A stretch of 48,110 bases of DNA from positions 1 through 48,110 of the forward strand of contig NZ_QUAL01000045.1 in NCBI RefSeq assembly GCF_003579925.1, read 5' to 3'. The notes under the pieces are model-generated. The model saw nothing but the letters and a program-made list of their open reading frames with translations, ran no database searches and was not told where the DNA came from. The position numbers and the translations under genes are program-made. The DNA is from Jiangella rhizosphaerae (lineage in GTDB: Bacteria; Actinomycetota; Actinomycetes; Jiangellales; Jiangellaceae). Positions 8,782 to 19,600 of this stretch are shown piece by piece. How positions within the stretch are numbered: the first letter of the stretch is position 1; every line of letters starts with the position of its first letter.

Positions 8782-9132
8782 ATGCCACGCGCCGGCAGGA
8801 CGACGTCGGACCGGGCCCGCGCGGGCCCGCCGGTCGTCTCCGTCGCCGGAGTGACGCTCGACGTCGACCACCGCCGGGTGGCGACGCCGGAAGGGCGCGA
8901 GGTCGCGCTGACGCCGTTGCAGGCCGCGCTGCTCGCTCACCTCATGCACCGGCCCGGCCGGGTCTGCACGCGCGAGGAGCTCATGTGCCAGGCGCTGGGC
9001 TACCCGGTGCCGGTCGGCAGCCGCACCGTCGACGTGCACGTCGCGACGCTGCGGGGCAAGCTCGACGGCGCGCTGACGATCCGCTCGGTGCGCGGCGTCG
9101 GCTATGCCCTCGACCCCGTCCCGGAGGTGTGA
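8782..9132 (+). CDS. Stand-alone OmpR/PhoB-type winged-helix protein
   Basis: 116 residues, almost all one Trans_reg_C winged-helix domain: [24 protein letters not shown], then [16 protein letters not shown] and [11 protein letters not shown], the classic recognition helix and wing. There is no receiver domain and no kinase nearby, so it cannot be a normal response regulator. It starts 3 bases after the HGxxPAAW gene and should be co-transcribed with it. Position between trpE and trpC suggests, but does not prove, control of neighbouring genes. Confidence 0.82.
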   Translation: MPRAGRTTSDRARAGPPVVSVAGVTLDVDHRRVATPEGREVALTPLQAALLAHLMHRPGRVCTREELMCQALGYPVPVGSRTVDVHVATLRGKLDGALTIRSVRGVGYALDPVPEV

Positions 9133-9250
9133 AGCACATGGCCGTCGAGCACCCTTCACCGGGGGTACGTCGAGACCACTCATCACTCGCCGTTACTCTG
9201 GACCAGCCGGGTCGACCGATCCGGTGGGGCGGCACCGGCGAGGGGCGGAG

Positions 9251-10066
9251 ATGAGCGTTCTCGAAGAGATCATCGACGGGGTGCGCGCCGACCTGGCCGA
9301 ACGAGAGAACCAGTGCCCTCTCGACCAGCTGAAGGAGATGGCGGCCAAGCAGCCGCCGGCCCGTGATCCGCTGCCGTTGCTCCGTTCGCCGGGTGTGTCG
9401 GTCATCGCAGAGGTGAAACGGTCGAGCCCGTCGCGTGGTTCCCTCGCCGAGATCGCCGACCCCGCCGCCCTCGCCGTCGACTACGAGTCCGGCGGCGCCG
9501 CGGCCATCAGCGTGCTCACCGAGCGGCGCCGGTTCGGCGGCACGCTGGAAGACCTCAAGACGGTCCGGGCCGCGGTCGACGCGCCGGTGCTGCGCAAGGA
9601 CTTCATCGTCACCAGCTACCAGCTGTGGGAGGCGCGGGCCTACGGCGCCGACCTCGCGCTGCTCATCGTCGCCGCGCTCGAGCAGATCGCGCTGGTGAGC
9701 CTCATCGAGCGGGCCGAGTCCATCGGGCTGACGCCGCTGGTCGAGGCGCACACCGCCGAGGAGGTGGCCCGGGCGGCCGACGCCGGGGCGAAGCTCATCG
9801 GCATCAACGCCCGCGACCTCAAGACCCTCGACGTCGACACCACGACGTTCGAGCGGCTGGCGCCGAAGGTCCCGGACGGCATCGTGAAGATCGCCGAGTC
9901 CGGCGTGAAGTCCCCGCGCGACGTCATCGACCTCGCCCGGGCCGGCGCCGACGCCGTCCTCGTCGGCGAGACCCTGGTCACCGGCAAGGACCCCAGGGCC
10001 GCCGTCGCCGACCTCGTCGCCGCCGGAGCCCATCCCGCGCTCAACCGGGGCAGCCGCCAGGGCTGA
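9251..10066 (+). CDS. trpC: Indole-3-glycerol phosphate synthase
   Basis: 271 residues, TIM barrel. It decarboxylates and closes carboxyphenylamino-deoxyribulose phosphate to indole-3-glycerol phosphate. Seen: [13 protein letters not shown] with the catalytic Lys, [19 protein letters not shown] and the phosphate-binding AESGV and GETLVTG. Start at ATG 9251 behind GGGGCGGAG; the frame is open upstream but without homology. TACTCT at 9194-9199 may be a -10 element. Followed by a 700-base repeat-filled gap before trpB. Confidence 0.95.
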   Translation: MSVLEEIIDGVRADLAERENQCPLDQLKEMAAKQPPARDPLPLLRSPGVSVIAEVKRSSPSRGSLAEIADPAALAVDYESGGAAAISVLTERRRFGGTLEDLKTVRAAVDAPVLRKDFIVTSYQLWEARAYGADLALLIVAALEQIALVSLIERAESIGLTPLVEAHTAEEVARAADAGAKLIGINARDLKTLDVDTTTFERLAPKVPDGIVKIAESGVKSPRDVIDLARAGADAVLVGETLVTGKDPRAAVADLVAAGAHPALNRGSRQG

Positions 10067-10153
10067 GGCCACCTGCTTGCTGCGCTGGTTCGCCTCAGCG
10101 CAGGTCACGTCGACGGAGTGACACCGTTGGCTCGACGGGGCTTCTACCGTTGG

Positions 10154-10300
10154 CCGTCCCCTGCTGCCCTATTTTCTTGGCCCCGGATCCGCGCCTCAAG
10201 TCCGGCGCCCCTGCTGGTCATTGTGGGTTTGTGGTCGGGGCTCTGGACTTGACCCGCGGCTCCGGGGCCAAGAACGGGCAGCTATCAGGGGGACGGGGGG
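10154..10300 (+). repeat. R1 palindromic repeat, copy c
   Basis: Left arm CCGTCCCCTGCTGCCC with TTTTCTTGGCCCCGG and CGCCTCAAGTCCG; right arm CGGGGCCAAGAACGGGCAG and TATCAGGGGGACGGGG. The loop is diverged and longer than in copies a and e. It lies 88 bases after trpC and may act as a terminator or spacer between trpC and trpB. The 10067-10766 stretch holds this copy, R2b and the trpB leader; no supported gene. Confidence 0.87.
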
Positions 10301-10375
10301 GTCTGAGCACGCCGCACGGTCGGTCTGCCGCGTCGGCGCTCGTCACGTGTCCGGTTTGCGGCGTTTGCTGGGTCA

Positions 10376-10525
10376 TGGACGCTCATGATCATCAATGATC
10401 GGGTACACCACTACGATTACCCGACCTTCACCATGCCTGCATTCGTGGTGATGGTCGGGTAATCCTCGTGTCGGCTCCCGGATCACCGGCAGGTCCCACA
10501 TCGTGGACCCAGCGACACCAACGCC
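10376..10525 (-). repeat. R2 palindromic repeat, copy b
   Basis: Read on the minus strand it begins GGCGTTGGTGTCG, passes GGGAGCC, ACACGAGGATTACCCGACC, GCAGGCATGGTGAAG and GGTCGGGTAATCG, and ends near GATGATCATGAGCGTCCA. The order of blocks is the same as in R2a, with compensating-looking changes in the stem (ATTACCCGACC opposite GGTCGGGTAAT). Confidence 0.85.
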
Positions 10526-10766
10526 ACACCGAACGGCCCGACAGCCCACCGCGAGCGGGCCAGCGAGCCCGAACCACCCGACAACACGACGCACGGCCAA
10601 CGTTCGCAGCCCATCGAGCCGACTGCAGCACAACTGCTACGAACGCCGCATCGGCCGTCCCGGCGTCAAGTGGTTCGGCGAAACCGGAGGCGATTGGGGC
10701 CGCGGCCGCTCGCTGCGATACCGTCGCTGGACAGCCATCCCTGCCACGCAACGAGGAGCTACTCGG

Positions 10767-12004
<1,238 letters not shown>

Positions 12005-12008
<4 letters not shown>

Positions 12009-12799
12009 CGACCTCGGTGGCGTTCGAGAAGGCGCGGGCCGAGGGCCGCGCCGCCCTGGTCGGCTACCTGCCGGCCGGCTATCCCAGCGTCGACGGCTCC
12101 ATCGCGGCGCTGCGGGCCATGATCGACGCCGGCGTCGACATCGTCGAGGTCGGGCTGCCCTACAGCGACCCGCTCATCGACGGGCCGGTCATCCAGACCG
12201 CGGTCGACGCCGCTCTGCGGGCCGGCACCACGACGACCGACGTGCTGCGCGTCGTCGAGGCCGTGGCCGCCACCGGCGCGCCCGCCGTCGTCATGTCGTA
12301 CTGGAACCCGCTGGACCGCTACGGCGCGCAGGCCTTCGCCCGCGACCTCGCGGCGGCCGGCGGGTCCGGCGTCATCACGCCCGACCTCACGCCCGACGCC
12401 GACGACTCCTGGATCCCGGCGGCGCGCGAGCACGGCCTCGACACCGTCTTCCTGGTCGCGCCGTCCTCCACCGACGAGCGCATCGCCATGACGACGGCGG
12501 CCTGCCGCGGCTTCGTCTACGCGACCTCCGTCATGGGCGTCACCGGAACCCGCGAGCAGGTCGGCGACGCCGCTGCCGGGCTGGTGGGCCGCACCCGCGC
12601 GACGACGGACCTGCCGGTCGCCGTCGGACTGGGCGTCTCCAACGCCACCCAGGCCGCCGAGATCGCCGCGTTCGCCGACGGCGTCGTCGTCGGGTCCGCG
12701 TTCGTCCGCCGGCTGCTCGACGCCGCCGACCCCGCCGCCGGGGTCGCGTCCGTCGCCGAGCTGGCCGCCGACCTCGCCGGGGGAGTACGGAAGCGCTGA
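12005..12799 (+). CDS. trpA: Tryptophan synthase alpha chain
   Basis: 264 residues, TIM barrel that cleaves indole-glycerol phosphate and channels indole to TrpB. Seen: [19 protein letters not shown] with the catalytic Glu and Asp, [21 protein letters not shown] and the phosphate-binding VGLGVSN and [11 protein letters not shown] start overlapping the trpB stop; its own stop overlaps the next ATG by one base (TGATG), coupling the thiol protein gene that follows. Confidence 0.95.
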
Positions 12800-13542
12800 T
12801 GGCCAGCAAGCGAGAGCAGGCTCGCATCCGGGCGGAGGCGCTGCGCAAGGAGGCGGAGGCCCGGGCGCTGGCCGAGCGGCGGCGAGAGCGGTTCCTGCGG
12901 GCCGGCATCTCCGTCGGCATCCTGGTCGTCGTCGCGGTCATCGCGATTGTGCTGGTCAACCGGGCGACTGACGATCCCCAGGGCACAGGCGCCATCCCGT
13001 CGGGCACCGTCGAGGGCGGCACCGGTGTGGCGGTGGGCGAGGCGGACGCGCCGGTGACCATCGACTACTGGTTCGACTTCCAGTGCCCGTTCTGCGGCCA
13101 GTTCGAGGCCGAGAACGGGCCGGTGCTGGAGGAACTGGTCGCCGACGGCACCGCCCAGGTGGTCTACCACCCGGCGGCCTTCCTCGGCGAGGAGTCCGAC
13201 CGCGCCAGCAATGCGTTCGGCTGCGCCATCGACGCCGGCCGGCCGGTCGAGTACCTCACCGAGCTGTTCGCGAACCAGCCCGAGGAGCGCTCCGGCGGCT
13301 ACACGACGGACGACCTGCTGGCGGCCGGTGAGGCGGCCGGCCTCGACGACGCCGTCTTCGAGTCGTGCGTCCGCGAGGGCACCTACGCCGACTGGGGCCG
13401 GCACGTCCTCGACGCCTTCCGCGACGAGGGCCTCGAGGCGACCCCGGCGGTGCTGCTGAACGGCGAGCCGCTCGACGATCCGGCCGCGATGAGCGCCGAC
13501 GAGTTCCGGTCGGCGGTCGACGCCGCCGTGACGACATCGTGA
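12799..13542 (+). CDS. Membrane-anchored DsbA-like thiol oxidoreductase 1
   Basis: 247 residues: a charged, coiled cytoplasmic N terminus (1-32), one membrane helix (about 34-54), then an extracytoplasmic thioredoxin fold with active site CPFC at 96-99 and a TP motif (ATPAVLLNG) that fits the cis-Pro loop. Two further Cys (FGCAID, ESCVRE) sit in the helical insert. Known relatives form or shuffle disulfides in exported proteins. One-base overlap with trpA and a paralogue next door. Confidence 0.87.
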   Translation: MASKREQARIRAEALRKEAEARALAERRRERFLRAGISVGILVVVAVIAIVLVNRATDDPQGTGAIPSGTVEGGTGVAVGEADAPVTIDYWFDFQCPFCGQFEAENGPVLEELVADGTAQVVYHPAAFLGEESDRASNAFGCAIDAGRPVEYLTELFANQPEERSGGYTTDDLLAAGEAAGLDDAVFESCVREGTYADWGRHVLDAFRDEGLEATPAVLLNGEPLDDPAAMSADEFRSAVDAAVTTS

Positions 13543-13630
13543 TCCTCGGGCCCGGAACTCACGTCATGGTCAATGAAGTTGTACCCTCGTCAATCCCCGT
13601 GAACTCACTCGTGTCGAAGGAAGCCCATCG

Positions 13631-14473
13631 ATGAGCAGCAAGAAGGCCGAGGCCCGCGAGCGCATCAAGGCGATGCGCGAGGAGCAGGCGCGCCAGGAGA
13701 AGCGGCGCGAGCGCATGATGCGCTACGGCGTGGCCGTGGCCATCGTGGCGGCGGTCGCGATCATCGCGGTCGCCGTCGCGGCCAGCCGCGGTGGCAGCGA
13801 CGGGCCGATGCAGGTGCCCGACGCCGTGGGGTCCGGCAACGGCCAGGTCATCGAGGGCGACGGCGGCGGCATCCTCGTCGGTGAGGCCGACGCGCCGGTG
13901 ACCATCGACTACTGGATGGACTTCCTCTGCCCGCACTGCGCCGACTTCGAGGCCGCGAACGGCGCCGCCATCCAGCAGCTCGTCGACTCCGGCCAGGCGA
14001 ACATCGTCTACCACCCGCTCGACTTCACCGGCGCCGTCTACTCGCGGCGGGCCAACAACGCCTTCGCGTGCGCCGCGCAGGAGGGCCAGGCGATCGAGTT
14101 CAAGAGCGCCGCGTTCGCCGCGGCCGGCACCCAGTGGTCCACCAGCTCGCTGGTCGACCTCGGCGAGCAGGCCGGCATCGGCGGCGACTACGAGGGCTGC
14201 GTCCGCGACGACGAGTTCGAGGACTGGGCGGCCGCGGTGCCGCAGACGGCGCGCGACCACCAGGTGGAGGGCACGCCGACGGTGTTCGTCAACGGCGAGC
14301 TGCTCGACTCCACCCAGTGGACCCCCGAGGGCATCAACGCCGCCGTCGAGACCGTCGCCGCCGGTGGCAGCCTCGCCACCCCGGCGCCCGACGCCACCGG
14401 CACGGCCCCGGCGACCACCCCGCCGGCCACGCCGCCCGCGGGCGAGACGCCGAACCCGTCCGCCACCCAGTGA
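13631..14473 (+). CDS. Membrane-anchored DsbA-like thiol oxidoreductase 2
   Basis: 280 residues with the same plan as the upstream paralogue: charged N terminus, membrane helix (about 32-52), thioredoxin fold with CPHC at 100-103 and cis-Pro region GTPTVFVNGE, plus a Pro/Thr/Ala-rich tail of about 35 residues. The shared core EADAPVTIDYW shows a tandem duplication. ATG start behind GAAGGA. CPHC is the motif of E. coli DsbA; CPFC in copy 1 may differ in redox potential. Confidence 0.87.
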   Translation: MSSKKAEARERIKAMREEQARQEKRRERMMRYGVAVAIVAAVAIIAVAVAASRGGSDGPMQVPDAVGSGNGQVIEGDGGGILVGEADAPVTIDYWMDFLCPHCADFEAANGAAIQQLVDSGQANIVYHPLDFTGAVYSRRANNAFACAAQEGQAIEFKSAAFAAAGTQWSTSSLVDLGEQAGIGGDYEGCVRDDEFEDWAAAVPQTARDHQVEGTPTVFVNGELLDSTQWTPEGINAAVETVAAGGSLATPAPDATGTAPATTPPATPPAGETPNPSATQ

Positions 14474-14527
14474 CGTGCGGCACACCGCGATGACGTACCG
14501 CGCCGACCCGTCCGGTACGGTTCGCCT

Positions 14528-16045
14528 GTGATCGCGACGCCGGCCGTGGTGCCCACCTCCATCCCCAGCCCGAGCAGCGGCTCCTGGGAGATCGGCAGCT
14601 TCGACCTGAGGGCGTACGCCCTGTGCATCATGGCCGGCATCGTGGTGGCGATCTGGCTCACCAACCGGCGCTGGCTCGCCCGTGGCGGCGAGCCCGGCGT
14701 CGTCGCCGACATCGCGGTGTGGGCGGTGCCGTTCGGCATCATCGGCGGCCGCCTCTACCACGTCATCACCGACAACCAGCTCTACTTCCGCGAGGGCCGC
14801 GATCCCTGGCAGGCGCTGCGCATCTGGGAAGGCGGCCTGGGCATCTGGGGCGCCATCGCCATGGGTGCCCTGGGCGTCTGGATCGCCTGCCGCCGCCGCG
14901 GCGTCCCGTTCGCCGCGATGGCCGACGCCGCGGCGCCGGGCATCCTGCTGGCGCAGGCCCTCGGCCGGTGGGGCAACTGGTTCAACCAGGAGCTGTTCGG
15001 CCGCCCCACCGATCTGCCGTGGGGCCTCGAGATCGACCCCGTGCACCGGCCCGACGGCTACGCCGACGTCGCGACCTTCCATCCGACGTTCCTGTACGAG
15101 TCGCTGTGGGCCGTGGCGCTGGCGCTTCTGCTGCTGTGGGCCGACAAGCGGTACACCATCGGCCACGGCCGGCTGTTCGCCCTGTACGTGGCCGGCTACA
15201 CGCTGGGCCGGGGCTTCTGGGAGTACCTGCGCATCGATCCCGCCAACGAGGTGTTCGGCGTCCGGGTCAACCTCTGGGTGACCGGGCTGATCTTCGTGGC
15301 GGCCATGGGGTACTTCTTCTGGTCGCTCAAGCGCCACCCCGGCCGCGAGGACCCCGAGACGCTGCGCGGCTTCTACGACCAGCCCGACCCGTTCGACGAC
15401 AAGGGCAAGGCCGAGGACGACGCGCCCCTCACCCTCCCCGACGACGAGCCGGAGGACGGCGAGAAGGAACCGGCCGACGCCAAGCCGGCGGCGGGGGAGA
15501 AGCCCTCGGAGGCGAAGCCGTCGGAGCAGAAGCCGGCCGACGGGGACAAGCCGGCCGACGCGGAGAAGGCCGACGACGAGAAGCCGGCCGAGCCGGCAAC
15601 CGCTGCGGCCACCGCCAAGAAGGCTTCCGCGACGACCACGGCGGCCGCGGCGACGGCCGCCGGGACGTCGACCGCGAGCACGGCGGCGACGAAGGCGACC
15701 ACGGCGAAGAAGACGACGACCGCCAAGAAGGCTCCGGCCGCCAAGAAGACGGCGGCCAAAACCACCGCGGCGACGAAGAGCACCGCCGCCGCGAAGAAGG
15801 CGCCTGCGGAGAAGCCCGCCGACACCGCCCCGGCCGAGACGGCGGCCGAGAAGGCGCCGGCCGCCAAGAAGACGGCGACCAAGAAGGCGACGGCTGCGAC
15901 CAAGACCGCGGCGGCCACGAGCGCCGCCAAGAAGGCGCCGGCGAAGAAGGCGCCCGCGAAGAAGGCGCCCGCGACGCAGGCGCCCGACGCGTCGGCGGAG
16001 ACTCCGTCGGCCGAGTCGACCGGCACGCCCGCCTCCGGCAGCTGA
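14528..16045 (+). CDS. lgt: Prolipoprotein diacylglyceryl transferase with long Ala/Lys tail
   Basis: 505 residues. Lgt transfers diacylglycerol from phosphatidylglycerol to the lipobox Cys of prolipoproteins in the membrane. The core (1-285) has about seven helices, GGRLYHV, the Lgt signature GRWGNWFNQELFG at 146-158 and HPTFLYES at 185-192. Residues 285-505 are a low-complexity tail, first acidic (EDDAPLTLPDDEPED, repeats of KPAD/KPSE), then histone H1-like runs such as AAKKTAAK and KKAPAKKAP. Long Lgt tails are known in some actinobacteria; function unknown. GTG start 6 bases after TACGGT with no Shine-Dalgarno suggests a leaderless mRNA. Confidence 0.95.
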   Translation: MIATPAVVPTSIPSPSSGSWEIGSFDLRAYALCIMAGIVVAIWLTNRRWLARGGEPGVVADIAVWAVPFGIIGGRLYHVITDNQLYFREGRDPWQALRIWEGGLGIWGAIAMGALGVWIACRRRGVPFAAMADAAAPGILLAQALGRWGNWFNQELFGRPTDLPWGLEIDPVHRPDGYADVATFHPTFLYESLWAVALALLLLWADKRYTIGHGRLFALYVAGYTLGRGFWEYLRIDPANEVFGVRVNLWVTGLIFVAAMGYFFWSLKRHPGREDPETLRGFYDQPDPFDDKGKAEDDAPLTLPDDEPEDGEKEPADAKPAAGEKPSEAKPSEQKPADGDKPADAEKADDEKPAEPATAAATAKKASATTTAAAATAAGTSTASTAATKATTAKKTTTAKKAPAAKKTAAKTTAATKSTAAAKKAPAEKPADTAPAETAAEKAPAAKKTATKKATAATKTAAATSAAKKAPAKKAPAKKAPATQAPDASAETPSAESTGTPASGS

Positions 16046-16130
16046 CGCGGCGGCCGTCGGTCCACGTCGTGGTCATGGCGTGGGCCGGACTCGCCGCGTT
16101 GGCCTGCACCGCCGGCCGCTCCGGCCCCGA

Positions 16131-16215
16131 GATGATCACGTTCACTACGAAAACTCGTGTCGTACTACGCCTGCAATCGTGTCGACGGTCGAGGAACCCT
16201 CGTGATGTCTCCCGT
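16131..16215 (-). repeat. R2 repeat, diverged copy c
   Basis: Minus strand: GGGAGACATCACGAGGGTTCC, GTCGACACGATTGCAGGC and a terminal GTGATCATC correspond block by block to R2a, but with many changes and no R1 beside it. It lies in the 575-base gap between lgt and gltB, which otherwise holds only the candidate gltB control region. Confidence 0.6.
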
Positions 16216-16543
16216 ACCGCCACCCACTCCCGTGATCATCGGCAATCGCTGGCGTTATGGCACCAGTGATCGCCGCTGATCCCGAAGGAGGCGCAAAGGA
16301 AGCGCCGTGTTACGTCACGAAACGGCCACGAACCGCCCTCGCCACGCCGGTGGTGGCGCCCTTCACAACTGCGTGGACGTCAACGTACTTGTGCGGTCGT
16401 ACAGTCCACTGACCTGACGATCTGCGGCAACGACCGGTCATCGGTGGAGAATCCGATGATCAACAGCGGGTTCGCGGCCGTGCTAGTCACCCCCGTCGCC
16501 GATATCATGGAGAGACGCGACAACACATGACGGCCGAAGTGTT

Positions 16544-16559
16544 GTAATCTCCACGAAAC
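16544..16559 (+). promoter_or_regulatory. Candidate GlnR box upstream of gltB
   Basis: GTAAT-CTCCAC-GAAAC fits the published actinomycete GlnR pattern gTnAc-n6-GaAAc with one change. It lies 61 bases before the gltB ATG. A second near match, GTTAC-GTCAC-GAAAC at 16309-16323, has a spacer one base short. Inference: nitrogen-dependent control of glutamate synthase. Confidence 0.45.
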
Positions 16560-16620
16560 TTCACGCACGGGCCATCGCCGTCCCTGCACCCGCCGCCAGT
16601 CTGACGACGACGGGAGTGCC

Positions 16621-19600
16621 ATGCGCCTCACGCCTCACCCCCAGGGTCTCTACGACCCGCGGTTCGAGCACGACGCCTGCGGCGTGGCCTTCGTGGCCAC
16701 GCTCGACGGCGTGGCCAGTCGCGCAATCATCGATCGCGGGCTGACCGCCCTGAGCAATCTCGACCACCGGGGCGCCTCGGGCGCCGAGCCTGACTCCGGC
16801 GACGGTGCCGGCATCCTCATGCAGGTCCCCGATGGGTTCTGCCGCGCGGTCGCCGGCGTCGAGCTGCCGGCCGCCGGGCACTACGCCACGGGGCTGGCCT
16901 TCATCCCCGACGACGACGCGCAGGACGCCGAGATCGTCGAGGCCACCGCGCGCGTCGCCGCCGAGGAGGGCCTGACGGTGCTCGCTTGGCGCGACGTGCC
17001 GACGACGCCCGAGCTGCTGGGCAAGACGGCGCGGTCGACGCTGCCGCGCATCCGCCAGCTGTTCGTGGCCGACGCCGACGACGCGCGCACCAGCGGCATC
17101 GATCTCGACCGCAAGGCGTTCGCCCTGCGCAAGCGGCTCGAGCGCACCACCGGCGCGTACTTCCCGAGCCTGTCGTCGCGCACGCTGGTCTACAAGGGCA
17201 TGCTGACGACCGGCCAGCTCGAGCCGTTCTTCCCCGACCTCTCCGACGAGCGCCTGGCCAGCGCCATCGCCGTCGTGCACTCGCGGTTCTCCACGAACAC
17301 GTTCCCCAGCTGGCCGCTGGCGCACCCGTACCGCTTCGTCGCGCACAACGGCGAGATCAACACCGTCCAGGGCAACCGCAACTGGATGCGGGCCCGCGAG
17401 TCGCAGCTGGCCAGCGAGGTCATCGGCGGCGACCTGTCCCGGCTGTACCCGGTGGTCGCGCCCGATGGCAGCGACTCCGCCAGCTTCGACGAGGTGCTCG
17501 AGCTGCTGCACCTGGGCGGGCGCAGCCTGCCGCACGCGGTGCGCATGATGATCCCCGAGGCGTGGGAGAACCACCAGGGCATCTCGAAGGCGCGGCGCGA
17601 CTTCTTCGAGTTCCACAGCACCATCATGGAGCCGTGGGACGGACCGGCGGCGGTCGTCTTCACCGACGGCAGCCTGGTCGGCGCCGTGCTCGACCGCAAC
17701 GGCCTGCGCCCGGGGCGCTACTGGATCACCGACGACGGCCTGGTCGTGCTCGCGTCCGAGGCCGGCGTCCTCGACCTCGACCCCGCGACGGTGGTGCGCA
17801 AGGGCCGCCTCGAGCCGGGCCGCATGTTCCTCGTCGACGTCGCCGGCCACAAGGTGATGGACGACGACGAGGTCATGGACAAGCTGGCCGCGGCCGAGCC
17901 GTACGGCGAGTGGCTGCACGCCGGCCTGATCCGCCTCGGCGACCTCCCCGAGCGCGAGCACGTCGTGCACACCCACGCCAGCGTCACCCGCCGCCAGCAG
18001 ACCTTCGGCTACACCGAAGAGGAGCTGCGGCTGCTGCTCGCGCCGATGGCCAAGACCGGCGCCGAGCCGATCGGATCGATGGGCACCGATACCCCCGTCG
18101 CCACGCTCTCCGACCGGCCGCGGCTGCTGTTCGACTACTTCTCCCAGCTGTTCGCGCAGGTCACGAATCCGCCGCTGGACGCCATCCGGGAAGAGCTGGT
18201 CACGTCGCTGGCGGGCACCATCGGCCCCGAGGGCAACCTGCTCGAGCCTGGCCCGGCGTCGTGCCGCCAGCTCGTGCTGCCGTTCCCGGTCATCGACAAC
18301 GATCAACTCGCCAAGATCATCCACGTCAACCGCGACGGCAACCTGCCGGGCTACGCCACCCACGTCATCCGCGGGCTGTACGACGTCGCCGGCGGGGGAG
18401 CGGAGCTGGGCCGGCGCCTCGCCGAGATCTGCACCGAGGCGTCGAAGGCCATCGAGTCCGGCGCGCGCATCATCGTGCTGTCCGACCGCCACTCCGACAC
18501 CACGCTGGCGCCGATCCCGTCGCTGCTGCTCACGTCGGCGGTGCACCACCACCTCATCCGCGAGAAGAGCCGCACCAAGGTCGGCCTGGTCGTCGAGGCC
18601 GGCGACGTGCGCGAGGTGCACCACGTCGCGCTGCTCATCGGCTACGGCGCCGGCGCGGTCAACCCGTACCTCGCCATGGAGAGCGTCGAGGACCTCGTCC
18701 GCCAGGGCACGCTGCTCCCGGGCGTGAGCCCCGAGAAGGCGGTCGCCAACCTCATCAAGGCGCTCGGCAAGGGCGTCCTCAAGGTCATGAGCAAGATGGG
18801 CGTCTCGACGGTCGCGTCGTACACCGGCGCGCAGATCTTCGAGGCGCTGGGACTGTCGGCCGAGGTCGTCGACCGGTACTTCACCGGCACGACGTCGCGC
18901 CTCGGCGGCATCGGCCTCGACGGCATCGCCGAAGAGGTGCGCCGCCGGCACGCCCGCGCCTACCCGCGCGGCGGCAGCGCCACCCGGCACCGCAAGCTCG
19001 AGGTCGGCGGCGAGTACCAGTGGCGGCGCGAGGGTGAGCCGCACCTGTTCGACCCCGAGACGGTGTTCCGGCTGCAGCACTCCACCCGCGCCGGCCGCTA
19101 CGACGTGTTCAAGCAGTACACCCGGCAGGTCGACGAGCAGTCGAAGCGGCTCATGACGTTGCGCGGCCTGTTCACGCTCAAGACCGGCGAGCGCCCGCCG
19201 GTGCCGATCGACGAGGTCGAGAGCGTCGACAGCATCGTCAAGCGGTTCTCCACCGGCGCCATGTCGTACGGCTCCATCAGCAAGGAGGCGCATGAGACCC
19301 TCGCCATCGCGATGAACCGCCTCGGCGGCAAGTCGAACACCGGCGAGGGCGGCGAGGACACCGACCGCCTGTACGACCCCGAGCGGCGCAGCGCCATCAA
19401 GCAGGTCGCCAGCGGCCGGTTCGGCGTGACGTCGGACTACCTGAGCAACGCCGACGACATCCAGATCAAGATGGCGCAGGGCGCGAAGCCCGGCGAGGGC
19501 GGCCAGCTCCCCGGCCACAAGGTGTACCCGTGGGTGGCGCGCACCCGGCACTCCACGCCGGGTGTCGGCCTCATCTCGCCGCCGCCGCACCACGACATCT

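Noticed and set aside
10503-10766. N-terminal extension of trpB by 88 codons
   Set aside because: It runs through repeat R2b, lacks homology and a ribosome site, while GTG 10767 has AGGAG and the expected N terminus.
10440-10766. Tryptophan attenuator or T-box ahead of trpB
   Set aside because: No short frame with clustered TGG codons and no T-box specifier or antiterminator pattern could be found; the structure there is the R2 repeat.
14623-16269. A 548-codon frame overlapping lgt in another phase
   Set aside because: No domain; the lgt frame has the conserved signature and helices. The frame is open only because of the skewed codon use and the repetitive tail.
16046-16620. Riboswitch upstream of gltB
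   Set aside because: I looked for glutamine-type or other known riboswitch patterns and saw none; only R2c and the GlnR-like site stand out.
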